From Nemania diffusa (taxonomy: Eukaryota; Ascomycota; Sordariomycetes; Xylariales; Xylariaceae): a stretch of DNA of 64,000 bases. The translations under genes and the position numbers were made by a program. Below, one piece after another: positions 1-9,721 of this stretch. The notes below the pieces were generated by a model. It was not told the origin of the DNA. It made no database searches and saw nothing but the letters and a program-made list of their open reading frames with translations. Numbering within the stretch: position 1 is the first letter of the stretch; each line of letters opens with the position of its first letter. The stretch lies in the NCBI GenBank assembly GCA_038501195.1, contig JBBPUQ010000010.1, positions 3,408,001 to 3,472,000 on the forward strand, written 5' to 3'.

Positions 1-569
1 GGCAAGTACCATGTCATTCTTTTTATAAAATTATGTTCTCGCTAAGCAGGTACTCATAACAAGGAAGTAGGCGTATGGCTGTGGCATGGCCTGTTGGTGC
101 CCTATCATCACCCTTCAATGATCTGAGGCCGCTGCTCAAATTAATGACAGCTTTAGCATTAATGAGGGTTTTTGATGTACGGGGATGATTTATTTGATCA
201 TATTTCATTACGGGGAGTGTAAAATAATGTTTGGGAGTAAAACAGAACGTGTGATTAGCACAAACCGCATTTTAGAGACTTGATAAATAGTCATAACAGC
301 ACTTCCAAAGTGTTTCTTACTTTAGTGATCTTGAATTCAAAGCAATGAGTATAATTGAGTGTAAAAGGAAGGCCTGCTAGCTAACATGGGCAGCCCGCGG
401 AGGGAGCTGCTAGAAATAAAGAGAAAGTTTCAACGTAGCTGTGCCAGTCCAGCCCTAATTAATGAAACCTCCTACCCCCTGGGTGCTGGTTTTCCTGCAC
501 TGCCACAGTAGGCGCTGAACAGGCATAAAACTACATTGGGCGTCGTGAGAGAGGGCGATCGAAGTTCTA
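1..569. other. Left edge, no gene seen
   Basis: Ordinary base composition. Only a 61-codon reading frame without recognisable features is present, and I see no splice-linked coding signal. It lies downstream of the small membrane-protein gene that begins at 1073 on the minus strand. Confidence 0.5.
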
Positions 570-1073
570 TTACACAGTTTCTACCTCTTGTAGCTTTTCA
601 CAAACGTGACCCTGCTTCTCGTCTAGATACTCCTTCTCTTGCTGTTGGCCTCGACGGGGTAGCAAAGTGTCAAGCAGGAACACGTACCACCTCACGATCC
701 TAATATAGACAATTTGAACAGCCCGATAGACTCTGGTGCTTAAGAGGGTGTAGTCTGCCATCTCGGCCTGCTTTCCTCTGGCAATCATGAAGCAGTGCCA
801 CCCGAAAAAGAATAGCAATTCAATACACAGAACAAGCAAGGGAATTCCAAGCAACATAAAAACCCCGCTTAAGAAAGCTTCCCAGAGTGACCATCGCAAA
901 GTCCCTGTCTCGAAGTACTTATTTAGAGCAACAAGTGGCGCATGACACAACACCAATGTGAAGGTGAGCAACATCATGGCCAGAAAAAGAATGAGAAAAA
1001 CGAGAAAACAGATGATGCATAAATAGAACACCGCCTCAATGAGGTCGAGCGTCTCTGGTATTTGAGATGGCAT
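570..1073 (-). CDS. Small hypothetical membrane protein
   Basis: An uninterrupted 167-codon frame with an ATG at 1073. Two long hydrophobic stretches are visible, at about residues 13-48 and 66-98, each long enough for one or two membrane helices. They are separated by a short polar loop (KYFETGTLRWS). The last 30 residues are charged (many E, K, Q) and probably cytosolic. I do not recognise the family. No intron is needed to keep the frame open. The next gene on the same strand, the Ctr transporter, is about 740 bp away. The length of open frame plus the membrane pattern argue for a real protein, but a chance frame cannot be excluded. Confidence 0.45.
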   Translation of the reverse strand: MPSQIPETLDLIEAVFYLCIICFLVFLILFLAMMLLTFTLVLCHAPLVALNKYFETGTLRWSLWEAFLSGVFMLLGIPLLVLCIELLFFFGWHCFMIARGKQAEMADYTLLSTRVYRAVQIVYIRIVRWYVFLLDTLLPRRGQQQEKEYLDEKQGHVCEKLQEVETV

Positions 1074-1815
1074 CGCGGTCGAACCAGGGGAGGCGTGCTA
1101 CGTGCTGGCTGGACGGCTAGATGGTTGAACAGCTGGACGCTAATAGCTGGCGTACCAGGTTTGACGAATTATCTAAGTCGCGGCTGGGTTGCGGAGGTGT
1201 ATGATACATTCAGCGATGAGTATTGGGAGGCTGAGGCTTTTCTAGAGCTGGAGGGGAGGAGATGGTTAGCCGGTGTGATGCGCAGATGATCAAGTTAATT
1301 ACCTTGTCTCGCAAAAAGTCAGAATATATCACAAGTAGTAGTAGTAGTAGTAGTAGTGCAGATTGCAGTCTGTTGGAAAAGGGGAAGATTTTTTTGAAAT
1401 GACTATAAATAAAGGGGTATAGGAAAGATTTTCGCTGATTCACTGATCCTTCACGATGCTGACGGAGTAAATCAACGTCGGAATAGAGGGAGAAAAAAAA
1501 TGAGGTGGCAACATTAATATAATTGAGCGATTATACCGCCCTACCTCGTCGCATTGTTAGTCCGTGATTTTCGGTTTATCGGACGTCCGGAAAGTTTTCA
1601 GATGAGCGAACTTACTCGGAACTAGCGAAGAGTTTCCTCTCGCCATTAAGGGGGCACCCATCGCTCCTATAACTGTGAGGACGCAGAAGCATCCGCTATT
1701 AACATAATACTAGGAAATGAACACGACAGTTCTAAGCTTAGGAAAATTCATTATCATAGGATGCTATATATCCTCGTCTCTAATCATCAATCGTAAAAGG
1801 AAAGATGAACATAGT
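1074..1815. other. Intergenic stretch with microsatellite
   Basis: No convincing gene. A plus-strand frame at 1062-1289 and a minus-strand frame rich in Leu at 1210-1443 are present, but the latter is produced by the trinucleotide repeat at 1334-1357. The stretch separates the small membrane-protein gene from the 3' end of the Ctr gene. Confidence 0.4.
1334..1357. repeat. (AGT)8 microsatellite
   Basis: Eight perfect tandem copies of AGT. The repeat accounts for the poly-Leu run in the overlapping minus-strand frame. Confidence 0.95.
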
Positions 1816-2618
1816 CTAGCCACAGCACCCAGTCACCTCTTGGGGGCTCTCGAGGCCCTTCGTTAGCAGGCTAACTGTCGCTCCTACCACAACCTTCTGT
1901 GTCATCCAATCACATATAAACTTCCCGAATCCTGCGCCGATTATAATCACGATGATTACGTATCCATTAAACCCCATAGCGATCAGCATTAAGATATAGG
2001 CTATGCCGAAGGCCACGGCATCTGTGGAGAGTTTCTATTATCAGCGTTCGGATACGGTGTAAATACGATAGCATGAAAGTTCACAAGTGAAAGTACTAGG
2101 CAGTACAACATAAAACAAACAAAATCGCCTGATAGTGCTCATAGCTGAGAAATCCAACTTACGAATGAAACTCCGGATCAATTGCTGTATGAGCGTCGCT
2201 CTAAACGTAACAGTCTGGCTACCCTCTCGAGATCCGCCTGAACAGCAATCGTCCTCCGATCTGGACATGGCGGCGCGGGCATTGACGTGCTTTTGAAACT
2301 GAAGAAGGATAAATTGATCGTATTCTTTGCCGACCCGACGGACAAATTCCAGCATGATAGCAAGCAAGAAAACACCGATGCAGGTCGCTGTCATCATCCC
2401 CTCGTTTTCGATCAGCCATGACTCGGCAAGGAAGCCTACAGATTGTTAATATGCCATCTTTTCGTCGCTTGTTCGTGCTGTTTGACATACAGGAACCAAT
2501 TGTGTCCCAGTTCCACAACATCTAGATACTCATTGTTAGCGGGAGTAAAGCAAAATAAGCTTAAATCGTGATGACTAACGTGAGTTGAGCAGGCTGCGCT
2601 ATCGCTATCCATATCCAT
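1816..2618 (-). CDS. Ctr-family copper transporter, four exons
   Basis: High-affinity Cu(I) import protein of the Ctr family, expected in the plasma or vacuolar membrane as a trimer. Reconstructed exons on the minus strand are 2618-2580, 2521-2491, 2435-2163 and 2021-1816. Donors are GTTAGT, GTATGT and GTAAGT, acceptors end in TAG, TAG and CAG, and the first intron has a GCTAAC branch site. The sum is 549 nt, giving 182 residues and a stop. The product starts MDMDSDSAAC and continues with MLWNWDTIGSC and a WLIENEGMM segment leading into TM1, the classic fungal Ctr start. TM2 carries the copper-relay MxxxM (MLIAM) and TM3 carries GxxxG (GAGFG), the trimer-packing motif. The end is Cys-rich (TGCCG), as expected for a cytosolic copper-binding tail. 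The metalloreductase gene is divergent to it. The 141-nt third intron is rather long for this gene, but the frame joins perfectly. Confidence 0.93.
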
Positions 2619-3659
2619 GCTTTCGGCGTGAGATAGTATATTACGTGTATGAGTGAACCGAGAGTGCGAACCGAGAGTTTGATTTCTAGGGATTTAAGAC
2701 GAAGGTTGTTGCTGCCCCCTCCCGAGTGCCTTTTAAATTTATAAGTCTGCTACCTGGCGCTTTTCTTACTTCTTTTTCTTTTTCAATCTTGTAGCGATCT
2801 GATCATTGATGTCGTCTTGGGCAAACGTGGCATGACAGGAGCAAATATGAGAGAGTTGGTCAGGGTTGGAAGGTCAGAATCGATTTCCCACGAGGTGAAA
2901 TGCGCAAGTTTAGGTTTTACGTAACCTGGTACGTGGGCTGCCCGCGCGGCGAACCTCCCTGTTTAACAATCAAGCATGAGGCTAGCGACCGGAGACTAAC
3001 TCACAATATCAAGATTAAGAGGGAGATTTGTGGAGAAACTTCCAGCCTCTTGGGATATTTAGTGTAATACACGAGTCCCAACGGGCGCCCAGTTTCACGG
3101 CGGCGGCGTCTCAACTAGACAAGGTTTGGGTTCACAGCGTTGCCAAGGTCCCCTCATTATCCGCGGGCAAAATATATCAAAAAAACGTGCTCAATTCTTC
3201 TCAGCAGCCCACTTCTACATCACGTTATCTTGGATCTAAGGTCCACTAACACGCTTCGTGCCGCTTGGCTACCGAAGTGTGGATTTGAGGTAGTATAGCC
3301 GCGCAAGTCTGCATCGACCTAAGCTAGATCTTGATAGAGTCTGTCGCTAGCCACCGGTCTCTTTCTTATTGATCTAATGATTAAATGTCAGGTATATCAC
3401 GATCGGACTTTTATAAGTTCGCGGGTACTGCAAGAATGGCGATCAATAGTCGGGGTGATTCTAATCCCTACTGCTTTTTATCCAACTAGAATTTGCGAGT
3501 CATTCACCAACCAGCATTTAAAGTCCAATTTGAAGACACCAAGCTACTCCCATCTATTAAAGAAAATTTAACATCTAGGGGATTAGTGATACTGGAAGTT
3601 CTGTTCCATTCATTCGCCGCTTGCTGCGCTCCTTCTACTCGAGCTTGCGCTCGGGGAAG
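2619..3659. promoter_or_regulatory. Shared divergent promoter, Ctr / metalloreductase
   Basis: About 1 kb between two divergent starts. It holds a GAGCAAA at 2839-2845, which reads TTTGCTC toward the Ctr gene and matches the core of the Mac1-type copper-response element. It also holds an 11-bp direct repeat (GAACCGAGAGT) at 2655-2665 and 2668-2678, close to the Ctr start, and a pyrimidine-rich tract at about 2760-2790. I see no convincing gene inside; the small frames at 3028-3249 and 3377-3571 lack any family feature. Confidence 0.5.
2839..2845 (-). promoter_or_regulatory. Mac1-like copper-response element
   Basis: TTTGCTC on the minus strand, about 220 bp upstream of the Ctr ATG. It equals the core reported for yeast Mac1 and related fungal copper regulators that activate CTR and FRE genes when copper is scarce. 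A 7-mer can occur by chance; the position between a Ctr and a reductase gene is what makes it notable. Confidence 0.4.
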
Positions 3660-5627
3660 ATGACAACTCATGGAGAGCTTTTGGCTCCCCGCCATATTCA
3701 GAACCTCAGCGACGCTGACTCCTTAGAACCGCACTGGGGCTATTATTCAAGAGCAATCCCTTGCACTAATGATGCCGGATCATGCGAGTACCTGGACCAA
3801 GTTTATTATTCACATGATTTGGGTATTCTCTACTCTGGGATCTTATGGTCAACCATACTGGGAATTGTGTTCGTCTGGACGATAGGAAGAAGAATATGGA
3901 TACCATCGCGGGGTGGTGGCCTAGTATCTGGAAACGTAAGCGCCGGGAAGTCGTCGGTAACACGATTTACGAGAGCGCTGTTCGCACACGTGCGAAGTTC
4001 ATTGCTTCCCGATGCGGCTCGACCTATATTCGGCAGGACAACTCGACTTCAGGTTCTCATTCTGGCTGCGTTGGCAGGCTATCTGCTAATATGGAGCTTC
4101 GCGGGCATCACCTATCAAATCTGGATTACACCGGTTAAAAATAGTCCGGGGTTATACAACACAAGAAGCAGTCTGGGTCCGTTCGTAGACCGCATCGGAA
4201 TTCTGGCCTACGCCTTGACACCGCTCTCGATTTTGCTTGCGAGTAGAGAATCGATTCTCTCTATACTGACGGGGGTTCCCTATCAGAGCTTCAACTTCCT
4301 GCATCGGTGGCTTGGCTATATCATCTTCATCCAAGGCTCTGTACACACCATTGGGTGGACAGTCATCGAAGTACGGCTATATCAACCACAACCGACGACG
4401 GCTATTGAGTGGATTACGCAGACCTACATGATATGGGGAGTAGTTGCAATGATCTTGCTCCTGCTGCTCTTCGTACTGAGCACACGGTGGGCCATTCGCC
4501 TCACAGGGTATGAGTTCTTCCGAAAGGCACATTATGTTTTAGCTATGCTCTATATCGGAGCTTGCTGGGGCCACTGGGAAAAACTCAAGTGTTTTCTGCT
4601 CCCATCTCTACTAATCTGGCTTTTGGATCGCGGCGCCCGGCTCTTGCGCACAGCTCTGATCCATTATCAGTATCTCCCAGATGGTTCGATGGGCTTCCGC
4701 ACGGCGCCAGCATCACTGACGCACTTCGAAGATGCCGAACATGGCGATGTCGTACGCATGGATTTCACACAACTTCACGAGCCCTGGAAAATCGGTCAGC
4801 ACTTCTATCTGTGCTTCGCAGAAAGTAGCATCTGGCAGTCACATCCTTTTACGCCACTGAGCCTGCCCCAGACGCGCAACGGGTCTGTTACGCATTCATA
4901 TATACTTAGAGCGAAGAAGGGGGAAACCAAGAAGATGACAGATCTAGCTTTGAGGAAGCTGGCCCAATCTCCTGGCGCAACAACACCAGTAATACTGACT
5001 GGACCTTACGGGGAGTCGATTGCTGAAGCACTGATGCCCGAAGATAATCTATTGTGTGTGGCAGGCGGCACTGGCATTACTTATGTACTGCCTGTTATTC
5101 TCGATCTGATCCAGAAACCCGCCGTGAGGGAACGCAAAATCCAGCTGATATGGGCTGTTCGAAGAAAAGCGGACATGTGCTGGGTAGAGCAGGAGATCAT
5201 TGCCATAAATAAGGCCGCCGCGTCCCACGGGATCGAGGTACATATCTACGTCACGAGGGAGTCTAACAGCAGCACCGCTTCGCTACAAGACGAGAAGTTT
5301 GAGGAACAAATTGTTAACGTGAAGGAAGCATGCGGTTCTCCTTCCTGCCCATCAACTTCAATCAATGGGATCCAGATTCCCATATCATTAGACATTCAGA
5401 AACTCGGTAGTAGAGGATTGAATCAACATCCGGATCTCAAGAGTTTAGTGGGCGAGTTCGTGGAAAGCACTGTGAGAGGACCGACAAAGGTATTCGGCAG
5501 TGGACCAGGTGGGATGATCAGCGATCTCCGGAGCATTGTGGCGGCGTGCAATTCCGGTGCCAAGGTCTGGAGGGGCAACGAACAATTCGACGTCGGTTTG
5601 ATTTGCGATGATAGACTAGAGTGGTAG
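3660..5627 (+). CDS. Ferric/cupric reductase (FRE family metalloreductase)
   Basis: Plasma-membrane flavocytochrome that passes electrons from NADPH through FAD and two hemes to extracellular Fe(III) or Cu(II). The protein has 655 residues in a single exon; the frame opens upstream, but the first ATG is at 3660 (MTTHGELLAPRH). The N-terminal half is a multi-pass membrane domain. Two heme-ligand pairs with the family spacing are visible: His215-x13-His229 and His291-x13-His305. The FAD motif HPFT is at about 395-398. NADPH-binding motifs are GPYGES (about 448-453), GGTGITY (about 469-475) and FGSGPGGM (about 612-619). The end is LEW, like the acidic-aromatic end of FRE proteins. No signal peptide is evident. 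The insert at about 535-590, rich in Ser and Glu, is a variable loop. The gene is divergent to the Ctr transporter, which suggests a job in copper (and perhaps iron) uptake. Confidence 0.93.
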   Translation: MTTHGELLAPRHIQNLSDADSLEPHWGYYSRAIPCTNDAGSCEYLDQVYYSHDLGILYSGILWSTILGIVFVWTIGRRIWIPSRGGGLVSGNVSAGKSSVTRFTRALFAHVRSSLLPDAARPIFGRTTRLQVLILAALAGYLLIWSFAGITYQIWITPVKNSPGLYNTRSSLGPFVDRIGILAYALTPLSILLASRESILSILTGVPYQSFNFLHRWLGYIIFIQGSVHTIGWTVIEVRLYQPQPTTAIEWITQTYMIWGVVAMILLLLLFVLSTRWAIRLTGYEFFRKAHYVLAMLYIGACWGHWEKLKCFLLPSLLIWLLDRGARLLRTALIHYQYLPDGSMGFRTAPASLTHFEDAEHGDVVRMDFTQLHEPWKIGQHFYLCFAESSIWQSHPFTPLSLPQTRNGSVTHSYILRAKKGETKKMTDLALRKLAQSPGATTPVILTGPYGESIAEALMPEDNLLCVAGGTGITYVLPVILDLIQKPAVRERKIQLIWAVRRKADMCWVEQEIIAINKAAASHGIEVHIYVTRESNSSTASLQDEKFEEQIVNVKEACGSPSCPSTSINGIQIPISLDIQKLGSRGLNQHPDLKSLVGEFVESTVRGPTKVFGSGPGGMISDLRSIVAACNSGAKVWRGNEQFDVGLICDDRLEW

Positions 5628-5670
5628 CGAGCGATTCATGAATTAAAAATTGAAACTTTGCCCCTTTTTA

Positions 5671-5880
5671 CGGTTATCCCTTTAGAGACACCCTCAGCGC
5701 CGCTACATGAATAGTGGAATAACGGGGATTCTCGCATAGCTAGATGCTGTAAGATAGTCCAATGAAATCACAGTATTTGGCTCGGGTAATTCAATGTTGT
5801 TTTATTGGTATATCTTATATATGCCCCGCTATTCCACTATTCATGTAGCGGCGCTGAGGGGGTCTCCAAAGGGATAACCG
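5671..5880. mobile_element. MITE-like element with 57-bp inverted repeats
   Basis: Inverted repeats at 5671-5727 and 5824-5880 match at 54 of 57 positions and enclose about 96 bp of AT-rich, non-coding sequence. The terminal word is TATCCCTTT; a TA dinucleotide at 5675-5676 and at 5875-5876 could be the target duplication of a Tc1/mariner-like element, in which case the inverted repeat happens to continue four bases beyond it. No transposase is encoded. It sits in the gap between the metalloreductase and the enoyl-reductase gene. Confidence 0.8.
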
Positions 5881-6272
5881 GACCCTTGTTTCTTAGGCCG
5901 TCCTCTTCGGCGTTATCGGCGTTTGGGACACACTAAAACATTTCAAGCGTTGCTCAAGTAAGCAGGTTGAGCTCACGACCATGGTTACGTCGACAATAGA
6001 CAGTTCACGGGTTGATGAGGTGAGATGATGCAACGCAACATGCACAAGTTATTTCTAAGCAATAACGCGGGAGAAACTAGGTGCTTGAAACGCATCCTAT
6101 ACCCCACGATGATATATAAACCACTGTATATTCACCGCTTCGCTGGTGCCGCCTTGAGATCGTGAAATTCAATTTTAATAGGCTCTGCATTCTTCTATCA
6201 TTGAGCATTACCTAGGGACTTCATCAAAGCTCCAAAACGCCACATCGCCAACCAGTCGGCCATCCGCACAAG

Positions 6273-7310
6273 ATGAAGGCCTTCGTCACCGTCGAGGGGG
6301 GTACAGCCGCCGTGCAGGAGATCCCAAAGCCAACCCCATCGGAGGGCGAGATCCTCGTGCGCGTGCACTACGCGGCGCAGAATCCCACCGACTGGAAGGC
6401 CGTGCCCTTCCGCCCACCGGGGCGCATCGCGGGCTGCGACTTCGCGGGGACCGTCGCGGACCCCAACGGCACCTCGTGGCGCGCGGGCGACCGCGTCGCA
6501 GGCTTCGTCTACGGCACCATGGCCGACCCCATCCGCGGCGCCTACGCCGAGTACCTCGTCACGCCGGCCTCATTAGTCTGGGCCGTGCCGGACGCCGTGC
6601 CGCTGCCTGACGCGGCGACCGTCAGCCTCGCCTTTGCGACCGCTGCGCAGGCGCTGTTCCAGCGCCTCGGCCTGCCCGAGCCGGGGAGTCCCGCCGCAGA
6701 GCCGGCCCCGGTTCTCGTCAACGGCGGCGCGAGCTCCGTCGGCCTGTACGCGGTGCAGCTCGCCAAGCTCGCGGGCCTGCGCGTCATCGCCACCGCGGCG
6801 GCGCAGAACCACGCGCTCCTCGCGGCGCTGGGCGCGGACGAGGTGGTGGATTACAGGGATCCCGCGTGGCCGGAGAGGGTGCGCGAGCTGACGCGCGACG
6901 GGCTGCGGCACGCGCTCGACGCCGTGTCTGAGAAGGAGACGACGGCCGCTGTCGCGCGGGCCGTCTCGTCGGCGCGGGGCGGACACGTGGTGTGCATACT
7001 GCCGCGGAAGGCCGCTGAACTGCCCGCCGGGCTCGACAAGGTCAGGGTCGAGTCGACGATTGTGTACACGGTCTTTGGGCGCCCGATTGATCTTGGCGAC
7101 GACGGCTTTGAGAACTGGGGCGGCGAGACGCCTGTTGACCGCGCCTTTTGGGAGAAGTACGTCGCTGCCCTGCCGCGTCTGCTCGCGTCTGGCCAGATTA
7201 AGCCGAATCCGCCCAGGGAGCTGGGCGGGCTTGAGGATATCGCTCGCGGCTTTGAGTTGCAGAAGCAGGGCAAGGTTCGGGCTGAGAAGCTCGTCTATAA
7301 GATTGCGTAG
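6273..7310 (+). CDS. MDR-family enoyl reductase / quinone oxidoreductase-like
   Basis: NADPH-dependent medium-chain dehydrogenase/reductase of the zinc-free type, the group that includes trans-acting enoyl reductases of polyketide pathways (LovC, ToxD). It has 345 residues in one exon, starting at ATG 6273 (MKAFVTVEGG). The GroES-like half holds NPTDWK (37-42) and GCDFAGTV (54-61). The Rossmann half holds the cofactor loop GGASSVG (151-157), followed by GLRVIATAA and LGADEVVDY. The zinc ligands of alcohol dehydrogenases are not seen. The gene is strikingly GC-rich in its third codon positions compared with both neighbours and lies between two MITEs. A decayed epimerase-like tail follows at 7589-7820 on the other strand. 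Its substrate cannot be told from sequence; a role in a lost secondary-metabolite cluster is only an inference. Confidence 0.88.
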   Translation: MKAFVTVEGGTAAVQEIPKPTPSEGEILVRVHYAAQNPTDWKAVPFRPPGRIAGCDFAGTVADPNGTSWRAGDRVAGFVYGTMADPIRGAYAEYLVTPASLVWAVPDAVPLPDAATVSLAFATAAQALFQRLGLPEPGSPAAEPAPVLVNGGASSVGLYAVQLAKLAGLRVIATAAAQNHALLAALGADEVVDYRDPAWPERVRELTRDGLRHALDAVSEKETTAAVARAVSSARGGHVVCILPRKAAELPAGLDKVRVESTIVYTVFGRPIDLGDDGFENWGGETPVDRAFWEKYVAALPRLLASGQIKPNPPRELGGLEDIARGFELQKQGKVRAEKLVYKIA

Positions 7311-7588
7311 GGTTATCTGGTGGACATGTCCCTATATTAACAAGTTGCTTCCTCTTCTCTAAATTGGGAGCCTTAACCCTGAATATCTATAAGATGATTT
7401 TGGCTCATTTTGCTTTCCTGCTTCGTCGTCGGGAGTCATTTGTAGTGTCTACCTTGATAGTTGATTCAACAATCGTCCACAGATATACGACTACAATTTT
7501 TGCTATTGGTCTCGCCGAGTGGATAGGTCCTATGTCTAATGAACGGTCCATGTCGAATGAGTTGCAATCATTTGCTAACTACTCCCCA

Positions 7589-7820
7589 TCAAAATTCCAA
7601 GCGCTCCAAGCGCCTCACAGCGTCTACTATGCAGTCCCTGAGCGACTGGTATGTCATCCCCAACTCCCGCCTGCTCCGGGAATTATCGAAATCATACGAA
7701 CCCCCGTGGGGTAATTCCACGGCACCAGGGCGTCGGCCGACGACAGGCTATCTCGCAGATGCGGGAAGTTCCCGCCGATGGTCTCGGCGATCTCCTCGTT
7801 GGAGAACTTGCCCAGTTTTT
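7589..7820 (-). pseudogene. C-terminal remnant of NAD-dependent epimerase/dihydroflavonol reductase-like gene
   Basis: On the minus strand one frame reads FDNSRSRRELGMTYQSL and on to VRRLERLEF and a TGA at 7591-7589. This is the typical C-terminal end of fungal extended-SDR reductases related to dihydroflavonol reductase and cinnamoyl-CoA reductase. Just upstream, a second frame reads KFSNEEIAETIGGNFPHLRD, then an Asp-Ala-Leu-rich stretch and WNYPTG. The two parts join only if a frameshift near TATGATTTCGAT is allowed. The rest of the gene, including the GxxGxxG cofactor site, is missing; an in-frame TAA and AT-rich sequence follow at about 7820. The fragment is GC-rich like the neighbouring enoyl reductase, so both may come from the same former cluster. 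The family assignment rests on the tail motif only. Confidence 0.6.
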
Positions 7821-9074
7821 AGATTAGATAGAAACGAACATATATTCTTTTAACAGTAGATAATGCTGATCATGAGACATGTCTAACGATACTTCAACAA
7901 TATTAGACTTATATCGAATTAATTAACACAGCTATAAGTATTCTCAATCTAGTATTACTATAGTTCTAGATCACTTTTATAGTTTGAATCGACGCTGAGA
8001 TCATTAACGATGATGAAAATTATACTCAAACACCGAAATCACAAGTTCTATATTCGTGATTGGGGACGAAGCGATGTTAGACTGGGAGCTGCCCTAAGAC
8101 GGATCCGTGAACTTGAAAACTACCGACGCGATAGAAGGCTAAGCGCATCCCATTATTTGTCTTCTCAAGTGGCACAAGATTCCATTCAATTGTCAAGGCT
8201 AGCAATGCCATTTTGCCATACAGGGCTATTCTCTAGACGGCCAAAGACTTCATTCTATGAGGGACTGCGCCTGCCACTGTATAACTAAAATCCAGGAGTA
8301 TTAAATACTGCGGCTACATGGCATATTCGTGAGATGCCTATTCGTGAGATGCCTACTTAAAATAGGTCATTTGATAGAGTCTATTACTACTTGTTTCAAT
8401 GACTTGGACTTAGACCGATTCAAATTGACCTACGCAACTTTGTGTAGTTACAATGCTGCTAAGTAAGCAACGTAGGTGTCAGAGTTGTGCAAGTGATTTG
8501 TTGTAACTAGCTCTTATCAGCCGTAATTTTGTGACATGCTCTTTTAGTGGGCGCACACCATTTATAACAGCCACAACGAAGCGTGCAATATACATCCATC
8601 TTAATCACTTCCAGAGATTTGAGGGTATAGAAGCAAGTATTCTAGTAACGCAATAATATATTTTGGTGTAGCAGGCTCCCGAAGGGGCTGCTGTAAAAGG
8701 CGTGCCTGTAGAATAAAAGTACTAACTCCGACTATTTAACTTTAATAGAAAAAAGAAACAATGAGCCTTGAGGACTTAATTAACCTATCTTTCATGTGGT
8801 CGTGCCGCCCACACCGTTTTAATATAATCAATATGCGACTCTCCGATATAAGCCACAGGCGTGTATCTAAGGTAGGTCAGGTGGGTAGATAGAAAACCCC
8901 TGTCCATGGCCATATGAATAATAATTATATTATTAAATTTTATTTTATTCTGTTTTATATTGATTTAGCTTTATTTATACATTAATAGTGAGTAAAAATT
9001 GGGAAATCTTCATTTAAACCTGTGAGGCTTTGGCTAAATTAGGTTATAAATAGCAGGTGCTTGAATGTGTGACT
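7821..9074. other. Intergenic, moderately AT-rich
   Basis: No supported gene. A 92-codon plus-strand frame (8010-8288; MMKIILKHRNHKFYIRDWGR at its start) is basic and unrecognised and could be a relic. A 15-bp tandem duplication (ATTCGTGAGATGCCT) lies at 8325-8339 and 8340-8354. Composition falls toward the AT block that begins near 9.72 kb. Confidence 0.4.
8325..8354. repeat. 15-bp tandem duplication
   Basis: Two perfect adjacent copies of ATTCGTGAGATGCCT. Confidence 0.9.
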
Positions 9075-9190
9075 TATCCCTTTAAGCGCCTATTCGGTAC
9101 AGTAATCGTTTTATTCGGTGTATGCAAATAACGCTCGGGCCCGCCAACCCACTTTTAAGTCACTCTGCCGAATAGGCGCTTAAAGGGATA
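9075..9190. mobile_element. Second small MITE-like element, 116 bp
   Basis: Inverted repeats of 23 bp at 9075-9097 and 9168-9190 (TATCCCTTTAAGCGCCTATT then CGG) enclose about 70 bp. The outermost TA on each side fits a TA target duplication. The outer word TATCCCTTT is the same as in the element at 5671-5880, although the inner sequences differ, so both probably use the same transposase. No coding capacity. Confidence 0.8.
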
Positions 9191-9721
9191 GGTCAGGTGA
9201 TTGGGCGGCTAGTTCAGTGGATTAAAATGCTGAAGGTGTGAACCCGTGGGGTTAAATTAGAACTACATAAAACCAAGGATTATCAGAGTTACTACGTATC
9301 TAGCCTTTCTGGTAGATCCCGGGGCTAGGAAGTAAAATGTCGGGGTGACAAAGGTACAGATGTTAGTCTGCCTGGGAAAGGTCTGACGAGATAACTCTCA
9401 AAACATCGATCGGAGGGGAATAGCTGTACAAAGAGGGGTAGGATTAGCCACCCAGCCATTGATAAATATCTAGGCAGACAGCCCTAGCGAGGCTTAGTAT
9501 GCAGGCCTTATAAAGCTTAATTTAATTGTTAACCGAGATTGCTACCCTTAGGTAACGTTGTGTACCAGGATAGATATATACACCGGGCTGCTAGTTTGTC
9601 ATATACTAAGCTTTGACAAAACCCAACCTATAAGCGCCCGCCAAACACTTATAGGTTCTTGGCGAGCGCTTAAGTAAACTTATAAGCTTAATAAGTTAAA
9701 CATTTACTTAAGCATCTACTT
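9191..9721. other. Non-coding border of AT block 1, tRNA-like head
   Basis: No open frame of note. At about 9210-9260 there is a TAGTTCAGTGG followed about 30 bases later by GGGGTTAAATTAG, resembling RNA polymerase III A and B boxes with the B box altered as by CG-to-TA changes. This might be a decayed tRNA-derived SINE. An imperfect inverted repeat built from words such as CTATAAGCGC and GCGCTTAAGT lies at about 9630-9680, just before base composition collapses to A and T. Confidence 0.3.

Noticed and set aside
1062..1289. 75-codon plus-strand frame ending in an acidic stretch
   Set aside because: No ATG at its start, it overlaps the divergent membrane-protein start, and no family feature is seen.
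6542..7273. Several long frames opposite or overlapping the enoyl-reductase gene
   Set aside because: They are shadows caused by very high GC at third codon positions of the real gene.
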